A DNA stretch of 64,000 nt from Litoreibacter halocynthiae (GTDB lineage Bacteria; Pseudomonadota; Alphaproteobacteria; Rhodobacterales; Rhodobacteraceae): NCBI RefSeq assembly GCF_004365635.1, contig NZ_SOBH01000004.1, forward strand, positions 354,996 to 418,995. Direction: 5' to 3'. The position numbers were made by a program, and so were the translations under genes. Positions 30,731 through 39,343 of the stretch are shown here, one piece after another (positions within the stretch are counted from its first letter, which is position 1; every line of letters begins with the position of its first letter). The notes beneath the pieces are model-generated. The model made no database searches, was not told the DNA's origin, and saw only the letters and a list, made by a program, of their open reading frames with translations.

Positions 30731-30770
30731 GGATCAACCTTCCCAAAACTCGATCCCTGAAACATGCAGA

Positions 30771-30792
30771 CCGGCCCGTTTTTTCGGGCCGG
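30771..30792 (-). other. Hairpin between dnaK and dnaJ
   Basis: CCGGCCCG (30771-30778) pairs with CGGGCCGG (30785-30792) around a six-base T/A loop, in the 87-bp space read in the dnaK-to-dnaJ direction. No proper T-run follows on that strand, so it looks more like an mRNA processing or partial attenuation element that lowers dnaJ relative to dnaK. Confidence 0.55.
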
Positions 30793-30817
30793 CCTTTGAT
30801 TTCAGGACTTGGCGACA

Positions 30818-32737
30818 TTAGCCGCGTTTGTCGTTGTCCAGATCTTCGAAGTCCGCGTCCACGATGTCTTCGTCGACTCCGCGCATTTCGTCGGGCTCTT
30901 CTGAAGGCTCCGCCGCCGCGGCTTCGTCTTGCTGAGACTTGTAGATCGCTTCGCCCAGCTTCATGGCCGCGTCGGTCAGGTTCTGAATGCCGCTTTTGAT
31001 CTTGCCGGCGTCTTCAGATTCCATGGTTTCTTCGAGGGCTTTAAGGGCCAACTCGATGACTTCCACGGTAGAGCCGTCAACTTTATCGCCATGCTCTTCC
31101 AGCGACTTCTTAGTGCTGTGGATCAGGCTTTCAGCCTGGTTGGTCGATTCCACCAGCTCACGACGTTCAGCATCTGCATCAGCGTTAGCCTCCGCATCTT
31201 TGACCATTTTTTCGATGTCATCATCGGACAGGCCGCCGGACGCTTGGATCGTGATCTTCTGCTCTTTGCCAGTGCCTTTGTCCTTGGCGCCAACTTCAAC
31301 GATGCCGTTGGCGTCGATGTCGAAGGTTACTTCGATCTGCGGCAGGCCGCGCGGCGCAGGTGGGATGTTTTCAAGGTTGAATTGACCAAGGATCTTGTTG
31401 TCCGCAGCCATTTCGCGCTCACCTTGGAACACCCGCAGGGTCACAGCGTTCTGGTTGTCTTCAGCAGTCGAGAAGATCTGCGACTTCTTGGTCGGGATCG
31501 TTGTGTTACGATCGATCAGGCGGGTGAACACACCACCAAGGGTTTCAATGCCCAAGGACAGCGGGGTTACGTCCAGAAGAACAACATCCTTCACGTCACC
31601 TTGCAAAACGCCAGCCTGAATGGCGGCACCCATGGCGACAACCTCATCAGGGTTCACACCTTTGTTGGCTTCACGACCGAAGAATTTGGAAACCTCTTCG
31701 ATGACTTTAGGCATACGGGTCATACCACCGACCAACACGACTTCGTCGATGTCAGAAGTCGTAAAGCCTGCATCTTTCAGAGCAGCCTGGCATGGCTTGA
31801 TCGAGGCCTTGATCAGGTCAGCCACAAGGCTTTCCAGCTTGGAGCGCGTCAGCTTCATGACCATGTGCAGCGGTTGGCCGCCTTTGGGGTCCATGGAGAT
31901 GAACGGCTGGTTGATTTCGGTCTGCTGGGCGGACGAAAGCTCGATCTTTGCTTTCTCGGCAGCTTCTTTAAGACGTTGCAGCGCCATTTTGTCTTTGGTC
32001 AGGTCGACGCCGTTTTCTTTTTTGAACTCGTCGGCAAGGTAAGACACGATGCGCATGTCGAAGTCTTCACCACCAAGGAACGTGTCGCCGTTGGTGGATT
32101 TTACTTCGAACAGACCGTCGTCGATTTCCAGAATGGTAACGTCGAACGTACCGCCACCAAGGTCATAGACAGCGATGGTTTGGGTTTCTTTTTTGTCGAG
32201 GCCATAAGCCAACGCAGCCGCTGTCGGCTCGTTGATGATGCGCAGCACTTCGAGGCCAGCGATCTTGCCAGCGTCTTTGGTTGCTTGGCGCTGGGCGTCG
32301 TTGAAGTAGGCAGGAACGGTGATAACCGCTTGGGTCACGTCTTCGCCCAGATAGCTTTCAGCGGTTTCTTTCATCTTTTGCAGGATGAAGGCCGAGATTT
32401 GCGACGGGCTGTATTTTTCACCTCTGGTGGAAACCCAAGCATCGCCATTGCCACCATCGACCACGTCGAAGGGCAGGTTTTTCTTGTCTTTCGCAAGGTG
32501 CTTGTCGTCAAAGCGACGACCGATCAGGCGTTTCACGCCAAAGATCGTGTTGTCTGGGTTGGTTACGGCTTGCCGTTTGGCGGCCTGACCAACCAGACGC
32601 TCGTCGTCCGTAAAGGCGACGATAGAGGGCGTTGTACGTGCACCCTCGGCGTTTTCGATAACGCGGGGTTGAGAGCCATCCATGATGGCCACACAGGAGT
32701 TTGTTGTACCAAGGTCGATACCGATGACTTTTGCCAT
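30818..32737 (-). CDS. dnaK: Chaperone protein DnaK (Hsp70)
   Basis: Central Hsp70 chaperone. The 639-residue protein begins [18 protein letters not shown], with ATPase-domain signatures [15 protein letters not shown] near residue 195 and [17 protein letters not shown] near residue 338. The substrate-binding domain contains [18 protein letters not shown], and the lid ends in an acidic tail ([27 protein letters not shown]) with the usual EEVD-like character replaced by the bacterial type. AAAGGA precedes ATG-32737. A possible heat-shock promoter lies upstream. Confidence 0.98.
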   Translation of the reverse strand: MAKVIGIDLGTTNSCVAIMDGSQPRVIENAEGARTTPSIVAFTDDERLVGQAAKRQAVTNPDNTIFGVKRLIGRRFDDKHLAKDKKNLPFDVVDGGNGDAWVSTRGEKYSPSQISAFILQKMKETAESYLGEDVTQAVITVPAYFNDAQRQATKDAGKIAGLEVLRIINEPTAAALAYGLDKKETQTIAVYDLGGGTFDVTILEIDDGLFEVKSTNGDTFLGGEDFDMRIVSYLADEFKKENGVDLTKDKMALQRLKEAAEKAKIELSSAQQTEINQPFISMDPKGGQPLHMVMKLTRSKLESLVADLIKASIKPCQAALKDAGFTTSDIDEVVLVGGMTRMPKVIEEVSKFFGREANKGVNPDEVVAMGAAIQAGVLQGDVKDVVLLDVTPLSLGIETLGGVFTRLIDRNTTIPTKKSQIFSTAEDNQNAVTLRVFQGEREMAADNKILGQFNLENIPPAPRGLPQIEVTFDIDANGIVEVGAKDKGTGKEQKITIQASGGLSDDDIEKMVKDAEANADADAERRELVESTNQAESLIHSTKKSLEEHGDKVDGSTVEVIELALKALEETMESEDAGKIKSGIQNLTDAAMKLGEAIYKSQQDEAAAAEPSEEPDEMRGVDEDIVDADFEDLDNDKRG

Positions 32738-32847
32738 GAGCGTAGGTCCTTTCTTCGCGGCGATGTTGAGGAAGGCAGGCCCAATCTGGCTCCTGCTCTC
32801 CGATCCCTAATTGACCCGGGGGCTTAGCCCCATCGGAATTCGAAGCG

Positions 32848-32877
32848 TATATAAGGCTGGCTCATAGGTGCTGCAAG
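32848..32877 (-). promoter_or_regulatory. Possible RpoH-type heat-shock promoter of dnaK
   Basis: On the reverse strand, CTTGCA (32877-32872) is followed after about 15 bases by CCTTATATA (32856-32848), roughly 110 bp before the dnaK start. CTTG-type -35 elements with a C-rich, AT-ending -10 element resemble sigma-32 promoters. Both elements deviate from the E. coli consensus, so this is tentative. Confidence 0.35.
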
Positions 32878-32942
32878 GCGCAGGGTCGTCGGAATCTCTC
32901 AAATTCGTGAGAAAGACGGCTGAAAGGGGGTCAGGGACGAAA

Positions 32943-33569
32943 ATGAGCGACAATTTTGTGAGAAAACCACCAGATTTGGTAGTCCGAGGGTTTAATATTT
33001 TTGAGAGATTTCTCGATGAGCCCCATCAGCGCGCGCTGCTGAATGACATTCGCAAAGTGGTAAAGGCGGCACCGCTATTTGCCCCCACGACAAGTCGCGG
33101 CAAGGAGATGTCCGTCCGCATGACTTCAGCAGGCAAACTGGGATGGGTCTCTGATCGAAATGGCTATCGATATGATGCGCTCCACCCACAAGGTGTTGCG
33201 TGGCCGACCATTCCAGACAGCATCCTGAATATCTGGCGGGCAGTCGGATCTGAAAACCGCGAACCTGACTGTTGTTTGATCAACTTCTATAATGCCACCG
33301 CGCGGATGGGTCTTCACCAAGACCGTGACGAGGCTGATTTCTCATGGCCGGTGGTTTCAATTTCATTGGGCGACGATGCATTGTTCAGAATTGGGAACCA
33401 AACGCGAGGTGGCAAAACCGAGAGCGTTTGGTTGCGATCCGGTGATGTGGTGGTCATGGGAGGAGACGCTCGGCTGACATATCACGGTGTGGATAGGATC
33501 AAGGCTGGCACCTCCCTATTGCTGCCAAAGGGCGGACGCATCAACTTGACGTTGCGGGTGGTAACTTAG
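32943..33569 (+). CDS. alkB: AlkB-type 2-oxoglutarate/Fe(II) dioxygenase
   Basis: Oxidative removal of 1-methyladenine and 3-methylcytosine lesions. ATG-32943 is chosen for its CAGGGA ribosome site and for fit; 208 residues. The iron ligands are His125 and Asp127 (LHQDRDE) and His181 (TYHGVDR). The 2-oxoglutarate-binding arginines are in RINLTLR (Arg199, Arg205). LINFYNATARMGLHQD is a strong family signature. It is divergent from dnaK and its stop overlaps that of the convergent export permease by 4 bp. No adaptive-response regulator such as Ada is nearby. Confidence 0.94.
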   Translation: MSDNFVRKPPDLVVRGFNIFERFLDEPHQRALLNDIRKVVKAAPLFAPTTSRGKEMSVRMTSAGKLGWVSDRNGYRYDALHPQGVAWPTIPDSILNIWRAVGSENREPDCCLINFYNATARMGLHQDRDEADFSWPVVSISLGDDALFRIGNQTRGGKTESVWLRSGDVVVMGGDARLTYHGVDRIKAGTSLLLPKGGRINLTLRVVT

Positions 33570-34387
33570 CGCCCAGCACTCCAACTGATCGAGGCATGGC
33601 GACGTGCTTTGAACTCGCCCATCAGCCCAACCATGATCAAGGTTATCGATACGATCAACGGATAGCTGATCGAGCTGAAATGCGGGTTATAGTTGATAAA
33701 CGCAAAACCTCGGGCCTGATCGATGCAGTGAAACAACGGGTTCCAGTCAAAGAAGGCCAGAATGGCTGAAGGCATGTTGTTGGCGACAAACATTTTACCC
33801 GAGGCGACCATGTTCGCGCGGCTGTATACGGTCGACGCAATGGATGCGAAACCGGGGAACCATGGCTTGATCGCCAAAAAGACCATCCCAACAGCGACCC
33901 CGGAAAACCACGCAAGGAGGTACATCCCGATTGTTCCGATGGCGTCGTCGATGATGACGGGGTGCCATGTCACATGGACCATAAACAGAATTAGAGCTCC
34001 GGATAGGGTTTGAATGTAGAGGGCGGACAACGCTGCCGACGCAATTGCAATCGCCGTATTCATTGGCGCGTGCTTCATCATTGCAGAAGTCGGGCCTTCT
34101 GAGCCCATGATCGCGCCGACTGCTTTGGTGTGGGTCAGGAAAAGGAAAATACCCGATAGCAGGTACAAAATGAAATCGCCACGAATGGCGCTGCCGCGTA
34201 GGCCCAATACCGAAAACATGAGGTAGAACGCGGCAACCATGATGACGGTTGTCATCATGTTCATCGCTAGCCCGATGATGGCGTTGCGGTGTGATTTGCG
34301 GATATGCCGGACGGTGCTGACGTAAATTAGTTCTGCCAGCCCGATGGCTGACCGAAAATGCGTATTGCGTTCTTCGGTTCTGAACAT
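33566..34387 (-). CDS. ABC-type polysaccharide export permease
   Basis: A 273-residue inner-membrane protein with about six hydrophobic helices (for example GLAMNMMTTVIMVAAFYLMFSVLGL and MYLLAWFSGVAVGMVFLAI), matching ABC-2 permeases of the KpsM/Wzm type that export capsule or O-antigen chains. The C-terminal NPLFHCIDQARGFAFINYNPHFSSISYP fits that family. No partner ATPase is in the window: the only ABC ATPase seen is lptB, which belongs to LPS transport. It is divergent from cysQ and the glycan genes. Confidence 0.82.
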   Translation of the reverse strand: MFRTEERNTHFRSAIGLAELIYVSTVRHIRKSHRNAIIGLAMNMMTTVIMVAAFYLMFSVLGLRGSAIRGDFILYLLSGIFLFLTHTKAVGAIMGSEGPTSAMMKHAPMNTAIAIASAALSALYIQTLSGALILFMVHVTWHPVIIDDAIGTIGMYLLAWFSGVAVGMVFLAIKPWFPGFASIASTVYSRANMVASGKMFVANNMPSAILAFFDWNPLFHCIDQARGFAFINYNPHFSSISYPLIVSITLIMVGLMGEFKARRHASISWSAGR

Positions 34388-34514
34388 TGGTGCAAACCTG
34401 CATTGCCTACGGCCGGAGCTCTGGTTCTTAAACGCCAGAAAACTTGCCGATCCGTTATCAAGGAAGCATAAGTAGACGGAAACGTTAAATCAATTATCCG
34501 GCAGGAGAGCAGGT

Positions 34515-35312
34515 TTGGACTATAACAAGATGGCAACGGTCTTTCGAGAACTGGCGCTAGAAGCTGGCGACAAGATCATGGAAATCTATGACGCCGATGA
34601 TTTTGACGTGCGTGCAAAGTCTGACGACAGCCCCGTCACCGCCGCGGATGAAGCAGCGGATGCGTTAATCTCTGCCGGCCTGCGCGCGGCGTTTCCCGAT
34701 GTTCTGTTGGTGACTGAAGAACAAGCTGCAACCCACACGGAAAGCGCGGCAAATTTTATCATCGTTGACCCGCTGGATGGCACCAAGGAGTTCATCAAAC
34801 GGCGTGGCGATTTTACGGTGAATATTGCCTACGTTGAAAACGGTATTCCTGTGCGTGGTGTGGTCTATGCGCCTGCCAAGGGACGCATGTTCTATACGGG
34901 TGCTGATGGCGCCACGGTTGAAGAGGTTGGCCCCTTTGATCGTAAAAAGCAGGGTCTAACGAACGCTATTCGTGTAAAAAAACCTGACAACAATGCCCTT
35001 GTCGTGGTCGCCTCCAAGTCTCATCGGGATCAGGCGACGGACGACTACATCTCCAAGTACCAGACTACGGATATGACAGGGGCCGGTTCATCGTTGAAAT
35101 TCTGCCTTGTGGCTGCGGGTGAGGCTGACCTTTACCCTCGGCTTGGTCGCACAATGGAGTGGGACACAGCGGCCGGGCATGCTGTGTTGAATGGCGCGGG
35201 CGGCGCTGTGGTTCGTTTCGACGATCACACACCACTAACATATGGCAAGCCCATCTACGAAAACCCTTTCTTTATCGCCTACGCGCCCGGCGTCGATCTG
35301 AAGCCCGCCTGA
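34515..35312 (+). CDS. cysQ: 3'(2'),5'-bisphosphate nucleotidase CysQ
   Basis: Hydrolyses PAP to AMP (and PAPS to APS). The start is probably TTG-34515 with GGAG eight bases upstream; ATG-34530 is a possible alternative. The 265-residue protein has the inositol-monophosphatase fold, with the metal-binding DPLDGTKEF at residues 85-93 and a second acidic motif EWDTAAGHAVL near residue 214. Because a sulfotransferase gene lies 9 kb downstream in the same locus, removal of its PAP product is a sensible role, besides sulfate assimilation. Its stop overlaps the kdsB start (TGATG). Confidence 0.92.
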   Translation: MDYNKMATVFRELALEAGDKIMEIYDADDFDVRAKSDDSPVTAADEAADALISAGLRAAFPDVLLVTEEQAATHTESAANFIIVDPLDGTKEFIKRRGDFTVNIAYVENGIPVRGVVYAPAKGRMFYTGADGATVEEVGPFDRKKQGLTNAIRVKKPDNNALVVVASKSHRDQATDDYISKYQTTDMTGAGSSLKFCLVAAGEADLYPRLGRTMEWDTAAGHAVLNGAGGAVVRFDDHTPLTYGKPIYENPFFIAYAPGVDLKPA

Positions 35313-36112
35313 TGTCCGCTACGATTGTCATCCCCGCCCGCTATGCGTCGACCCGATATCCGGGAAAGCCGTTGGTGACGCTTACCGGCGCAACTGGTGA
35401 ATCTCGAAGCTTAATCGAACGGTCCTGGAACGCGGCGAAGTCGGTTTCCGGAGTTGATAGGGTCGTAGTTGCCACCGACGATGACCGGATCAGGGACGCG
35501 TCAGAATCATTCGGGGCTGAAGTTGTGATGACCTCCTCCGATTGCTTTAACGGAACTGAGCGGTGTGCTGATGCCTTACCTGCGCTGGGCGAAGAACCGG
35601 AAATCGTTGTGAACTTGCAAGGCGATGCGCCCCTAACCCCCGCTTGGTTCGTGGAGGATCTGATCAAAGGCCTGCGAGCCGCGCCGGATGCCGCCTGTGC
35701 GACGCCTGTGCTGCGTTGCGACGGATGGGCGCTGAACGGGTTTTTGGAGGATCGCCGTAACGGGCGTGTGGGCGGAACGACAGCCGTGTTCGCGCAGGAC
35801 ATGTCGGCCCTCTATTTTTCTAAAGAAGTAATTCCCTTCACGTCCAATACATACTCTAACAACGCCGAAACTCCCGTTTTCCACCATGTCGGTGTTTATG
35901 CATATCGTCCTGATGCCTTACGCGCATATGCGACGTGGCCTGTTGGCCCGCTGGAGAAACTCGAAGGGCTGGAGCAGCTTCGCTTCCTCGAAAACAGCCG
36001 CAAGGTTTTGTGTGTTGAAGTCGAAGCGCGCGGGCGCCAGTTCTGGGAGCTTAACAACCCCGAAGACGTTCCACGGCTGGAAGCGATGTTGTCGGAGATG
36101 GGCCATCCATGA
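35312..36112 (+). CDS. kdsB: 3-deoxy-manno-octulosonate cytidylyltransferase (CMP-Kdo synthetase)
   Basis: Activates Kdo with CTP for lipopolysaccharide or capsule synthesis. ATG-35312 shares bases with the cysQ stop. The 266-residue protein has the nucleotide-binding IPARYASTRYPGKPL at residues 7-21, VVVATDDDRI near residue 48, NGTERCADAL and VNLQGDAPL, the last carrying metal-binding aspartate. The C-terminus contains GPLEKLEGLEQLRFLENSRKV, typical of KdsB. It may equally be a capsule-dedicated KpsU-type copy: a second kdsB outside the window cannot be excluded. The next glycosyltransferase overlaps by 4 bp. Confidence 0.92.
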   Translation: MSATIVIPARYASTRYPGKPLVTLTGATGESRSLIERSWNAAKSVSGVDRVVVATDDDRIRDASESFGAEVVMTSSDCFNGTERCADALPALGEEPEIVVNLQGDAPLTPAWFVEDLIKGLRAAPDAACATPVLRCDGWALNGFLEDRRNGRVGGTTAVFAQDMSALYFSKEVIPFTSNTYSNNAETPVFHHVGVYAYRPDALRAYATWPVGPLEKLEGLEQLRFLENSRKVLCVEVEARGRQFWELNNPEDVPRLEAMLSEMGHP

Positions 36113-37317
36113 ATGATCTATCGGTCAGTGTGGTTGTCGTCAGTCGCCACCGACCAGATCATCTCCGCCGCTGTGTTCGGGCGCTGGAGTTTCAGACTCA
36201 ACCTAGTTTCGAAGTTGTTTTGGTAACGGATAGCGAGACAGCGGAGGTGCTAACTGACCTCGTTCCACACGACTGGGTTAAAAGTGTAATATGCAACGAG
36301 GCCAATATTTCAAAAGCCCGGAATATTGGAATTGGATTGGCTTCTGGAGAACTGATTGCGTTCATTGACGATGACGCAATCGCGGAACCCACATGGTTAG
36401 AACGCCTTATCGAGCCGTTTTCAGACCCTAATGTTGCGGCGTCTGGAGGATTTGTAAGAGGACGCAACGGAATTAGTTTTCAGTGGCGCGCAGAGGAAAT
36501 CGGCGCGGATGGCGTGTCGCATCAGATTTCGATCGATGGAACCGCAATACTGAAAGCGAGGCCCGGCAAAGGCGTCAAAACGCAAGGCACTAACTGTGCA
36601 TTCCGTCGTGATACCTTAATCGAACTGCACGGATTTGATGAGAACTACAAATTCTACCTAGATGAATCCGATCTGAACATGCGTATCGGTCAGGCGGGGC
36701 ATCTTACGGCCATTGTGCCAAATGCGGAGGTCCAACACGGTTATGCCGCCTCGTCGTTGCGCGGACGTGACCGGCGCCCGAAGTCACTATTCGAGATTGG
36801 TGCAAGCCAAGCCTATTTTTTGAAAAAGTTTGGGCGGCCTGCGAGCGATTTGACAGCTTTTCGAGAAGCTCAGTGGGCGCGGTTAGAGGCTGCGCTGGTA
36901 AAGGGCCTGCTCGAGCCTCGTGACGTTCGCCATCTCAGAGATGACCTTGAGGCAGGAATTGCGGATGGTCATAAGCGCCCTCCGACGTCGAAGCCTGACT
37001 GGCCGATCCCATCGCCATTCAAACCTTTCCTTAGTGACCGACAGGCTGTTGATCACTGCTTCATTGCCAGTCGCTGGCTTTCTCGCCGACGAGCTTACGC
37101 CGATGGTAAATCATGTGCGGAACGCGGCGTTCCTTGCACTGCGATAATCCTGAGCCCAACGGCGGTCTTTCATCAACGCTGGTTCCATGACGACGGATTT
37201 TGGGTTCAGTCAGGGGGAATATTCGGCAAGTCTTCCCGTACCGATCGCATTTGGTCTTGGTTAGGTCGGGAAAAGCGTTTTCGCCGAGAGCGGAAGTTGC
37301 TTCAAAGGACGCGCTAA
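36109..37317 (+). CDS. Family 2 glycosyltransferase
   Basis: Cytoplasmic GT-A fold enzyme. The 402-residue protein begins VSVVVVSRHRPDHLRRCVRALEFQTQ and has the donor/metal motif FIDDDAIAEPTWLERL near residue 86 (an Asp-x-Asp type DDD) and NCAFRRDTLIELHGFDENY. After about residue 300 the sequence becomes less typical. The C-terminus ends abruptly (KLLQRTR), yet an open stretch continues in the same frame after the TAA until 37440, ten bases before galU, so truncation or a nearby frameshift is possible. Sugar and acceptor unknown. Confidence 0.85.
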   Translation: MNDLSVSVVVVSRHRPDHLRRCVRALEFQTQPSFEVVLVTDSETAEVLTDLVPHDWVKSVICNEANISKARNIGIGLASGELIAFIDDDAIAEPTWLERLIEPFSDPNVAASGGFVRGRNGISFQWRAEEIGADGVSHQISIDGTAILKARPGKGVKTQGTNCAFRRDTLIELHGFDENYKFYLDESDLNMRIGQAGHLTAIVPNAEVQHGYAASSLRGRDRRPKSLFEIGASQAYFLKKFGRPASDLTAFREAQWARLEAALVKGLLEPRDVRHLRDDLEAGIADGHKRPPTSKPDWPIPSPFKPFLSDRQAVDHCFIASRWLSRRRAYADGKSCAERGVPCTAIILSPTAVFHQRWFHDDGFWVQSGGIFGKSSRTDRIWSWLGREKRFRRERKLLQRTR

Positions 37318-37450
37318 CCGAAATGGCCAAGGCAAGTGATTGGCGGTGCTTGGACAGCACAGGCACATAGTTTCGGTGACGTGGAGTTTGAATCTGTAGC
37401 GAAACGTTCGAGTAATGGGTACAACGGTTCAAAAGAATGAGGCACGGCCA

Positions 37451-38344
37451 ATGAAGCGTAAAGTCACGAAGGCGGTTTTCCCTGTCGCTGGTCTAGGAAC
37501 TCGGTTCCTTCCTGCGACAAAGTCGATTCCCAAGGAAATCATGACCTTGGTCGATAGACCGTTGATCCAATATGCGATCGACGAGGCCCGTGCTGCCGGA
37601 ATCAAAGAGTTCATCTTTGTTACGTCTCGTGGCAAGGGAGCGTTGGAGGATTACTTCGACCATGCCCCAGAGTTGGAAAACTCTCTGCGCAAGAAAGGCA
37701 AGACAGAGCTTCTTGCTACCCTCAAGAGCACAAACATGGATAGTGGGGCGATTGCCTATATTCGTCAGCACAAGGCACTAGGACTTGGGCATGCGGTTTG
37801 GTGTGCCCGCCGTTTGATCGGGAATGAGCCCTTTGCAGTTATCCTGCCTGATGATGTAATCGCCGCTGAAAAACCGTGTCTTCAGCAAATGGTCGAAGCG
37901 TACAAAGAGACCGGCGGCTGCATGGTCGCTGCGATGGAAGTTCCACCTGAAAAAGCATCTGCCTACGGTGTTTTGGATGTGAAGGAAGATATGGGCTCGA
38001 TGGTCTCTGTTCGAGGTATGGTCGAGAAACCGAGCGTTGAATCAGCACCTTCGAACCTTGCTGTAATCGGCCGCTATATACTGACGCCGCAGGTTCTAAA
38101 GAACCTCAACCAGATCAAACAGGGTGCCGGTGGTGAGATTCAGCTGACTGACGCTATTGCGCAAGAGATTGAGGCTGATCGTGACGTTTATGGCTATCGT
38201 TTTCGGGGCCAACGCTTTGATTGCGGCTCCAAGGCTGGCTATCTGCAAGCGACAGTCGCATTCGGGCTAGCCCGCGACGAACTTCGCGATGAACTTGCAA
38301 GCTATCTTGACGAGATGAAGGCTTCCCGCAAAGCGGCCCAATAA
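37451..38344 (+). CDS. galU: UTP-glucose-1-phosphate uridylyltransferase
   Basis: Makes UDP-glucose from glucose-1-phosphate and UTP. ATG-37451 is chosen because it begins MKRKVTKAVFPVAGLGTRFLPATKS, with the nucleotide-binding GLGTRFLPATKSIPKEI motif; a start 12 codons earlier is in frame but adds unlikely residues. The 297-residue product also has ALGLGHAVWCARRLIG, FAVILPDDVI and VGRYIL-like VIGRYILTPQVL. It feeds galE (15 bp downstream) and probably the glycan assembly enzymes. Confidence 0.96.
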   Translation: MKRKVTKAVFPVAGLGTRFLPATKSIPKEIMTLVDRPLIQYAIDEARAAGIKEFIFVTSRGKGALEDYFDHAPELENSLRKKGKTELLATLKSTNMDSGAIAYIRQHKALGLGHAVWCARRLIGNEPFAVILPDDVIAAEKPCLQQMVEAYKETGGCMVAAMEVPPEKASAYGVLDVKEDMGSMVSVRGMVEKPSVESAPSNLAVIGRYILTPQVLKNLNQIKQGAGGEIQLTDAIAQEIEADRDVYGYRFRGQRFDCGSKAGYLQATVAFGLARDELRDELASYLDEMKASRKAAQ

Positions 38345-38359
38345 TTAAAGGACCACCTT

Positions 38360-39343
38360 ATGGCAAATGTGCTGGTTACAGGCGGTGCGGGCTATATCGG
38401 CTCGCACGCTTGTAAGGTTCTGGCGGCTGCGGGATTCACGCCGGTTACTTTCGACAATCTGTGTACCGGATGGCAGGATGCTGTAAAGTTCGGGCCGTTC
38501 GTTAAGGGTGATCTTCTAGATCGTATCCAACTGGACGAAGTCTTTGCGGAATATGCACCTGTCGCTGTGATGCATTTCGCAGCACTAAGTCAGGTTGGGG
38601 AGTCGACCACAAATCCGGGGCTTTACTGGCGCAACAATGTCGGTGGTTCGCTCAACCTTATTGAAGCGGCTGCGGCTGCCGGATGCGTCAACTTCGTATT
38701 CTCTTCGACTTGCGCCACGTATGGCGATCAGGATGGCGTAACGCTGACTGAGGACACGGAACAACATCCCATAAATGCTTACGGCGCGTCGAAGCGGGCG
38801 GTCGAAGATATCTTGCGCAACTTTCAGGATAGTCATGGAATGAAAGCCGTGATTTTCCGGTATTTCAATGTCGCCGGCGCGGATCCAGAGGGTGAGGTCG
38901 GCGAGTTCCATCAACCCGAGACCCATTTAATCCCTTTGATGCTTGATGCCATCGACGGTAAGCGTGACGCGCTCACAGTACACGGCACTGACTACGATAC
39001 ACCCGATGGAACCTGTATTCGCGACTATGTCCATGTCATGGATCTAGCTGCGGCGCATGTTAAGGGGATCAAATGGTTGCTGGAGGGACGCGAACCGCGG
39101 GTTTTCAATCTTGGAACTGGCAGCGGTTTCTCTGTCCGTGAGGTTATTGACCATAGCCGCGCAGTAACCAACAAAGAGGTTCCTATCATTGAAGGCCCGC
39201 GTCGTGCAGGTGACTGCACAAAACTGGTGTCTGGTAGCGATCGTGCGATGTCGGAACTCGGCTGGTCGCCAGAACGCTCAACCCTGGAGGCGATGATCAC
39301 CGATGCATGGCGCTGGCACCAAACCGGACATTACGAAAAATAG
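38360..39343 (+). CDS. galE: UDP-glucose 4-epimerase
   Basis: NAD-dependent interconversion of UDP-glucose and UDP-galactose. The 327-residue protein has the short-chain-dehydrogenase motif TGGAGYIGSHACKVL at residues 7-21, FSSTCATYG with the catalytic serine or threonine region, and the YGASK motif (Tyr and Lys) near residue 148. VFNLGTGSGFSVREVI and CTKLVSGSDRAMSELGWSP are also typical. It overlaps the next glycosyltransferase by 41 bp. With galU it supplies UDP-Glc and UDP-Gal to this locus. Confidence 0.95.
   Translation: MANVLVTGGAGYIGSHACKVLAAAGFTPVTFDNLCTGWQDAVKFGPFVKGDLLDRIQLDEVFAEYAPVAVMHFAALSQVGESTTNPGLYWRNNVGGSLNLIEAAAAAGCVNFVFSSTCATYGDQDGVTLTEDTEQHPINAYGASKRAVEDILRNFQDSHGMKAVIFRYFNVAGADPEGEVGEFHQPETHLIPLMLDAIDGKRDALTVHGTDYDTPDGTCIRDYVHVMDLAAAHVKGIKWLLEGREPRVFNLGTGSGFSVREVIDHSRAVTNKEVPIIEGPRRAGDCTKLVSGSDRAMSELGWSPERSTLEAMITDAWRWHQTGHYEK

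Noticed and set aside
30731..30817. Calling the dnaK-dnaJ hairpin a Rho-independent terminator.
   Set aside because: No T-run follows the stem in the transcribed direction, so only a hairpin is claimed.
30929..32827. A 632-codon open frame antisense to dnaK.
   Set aside because: Striking by length, but it runs through dnaK whose protein is unmistakable. Long antisense frames over dnaK come from its codon bias and are a known annotation artefact; there is no ribosome site or family match.
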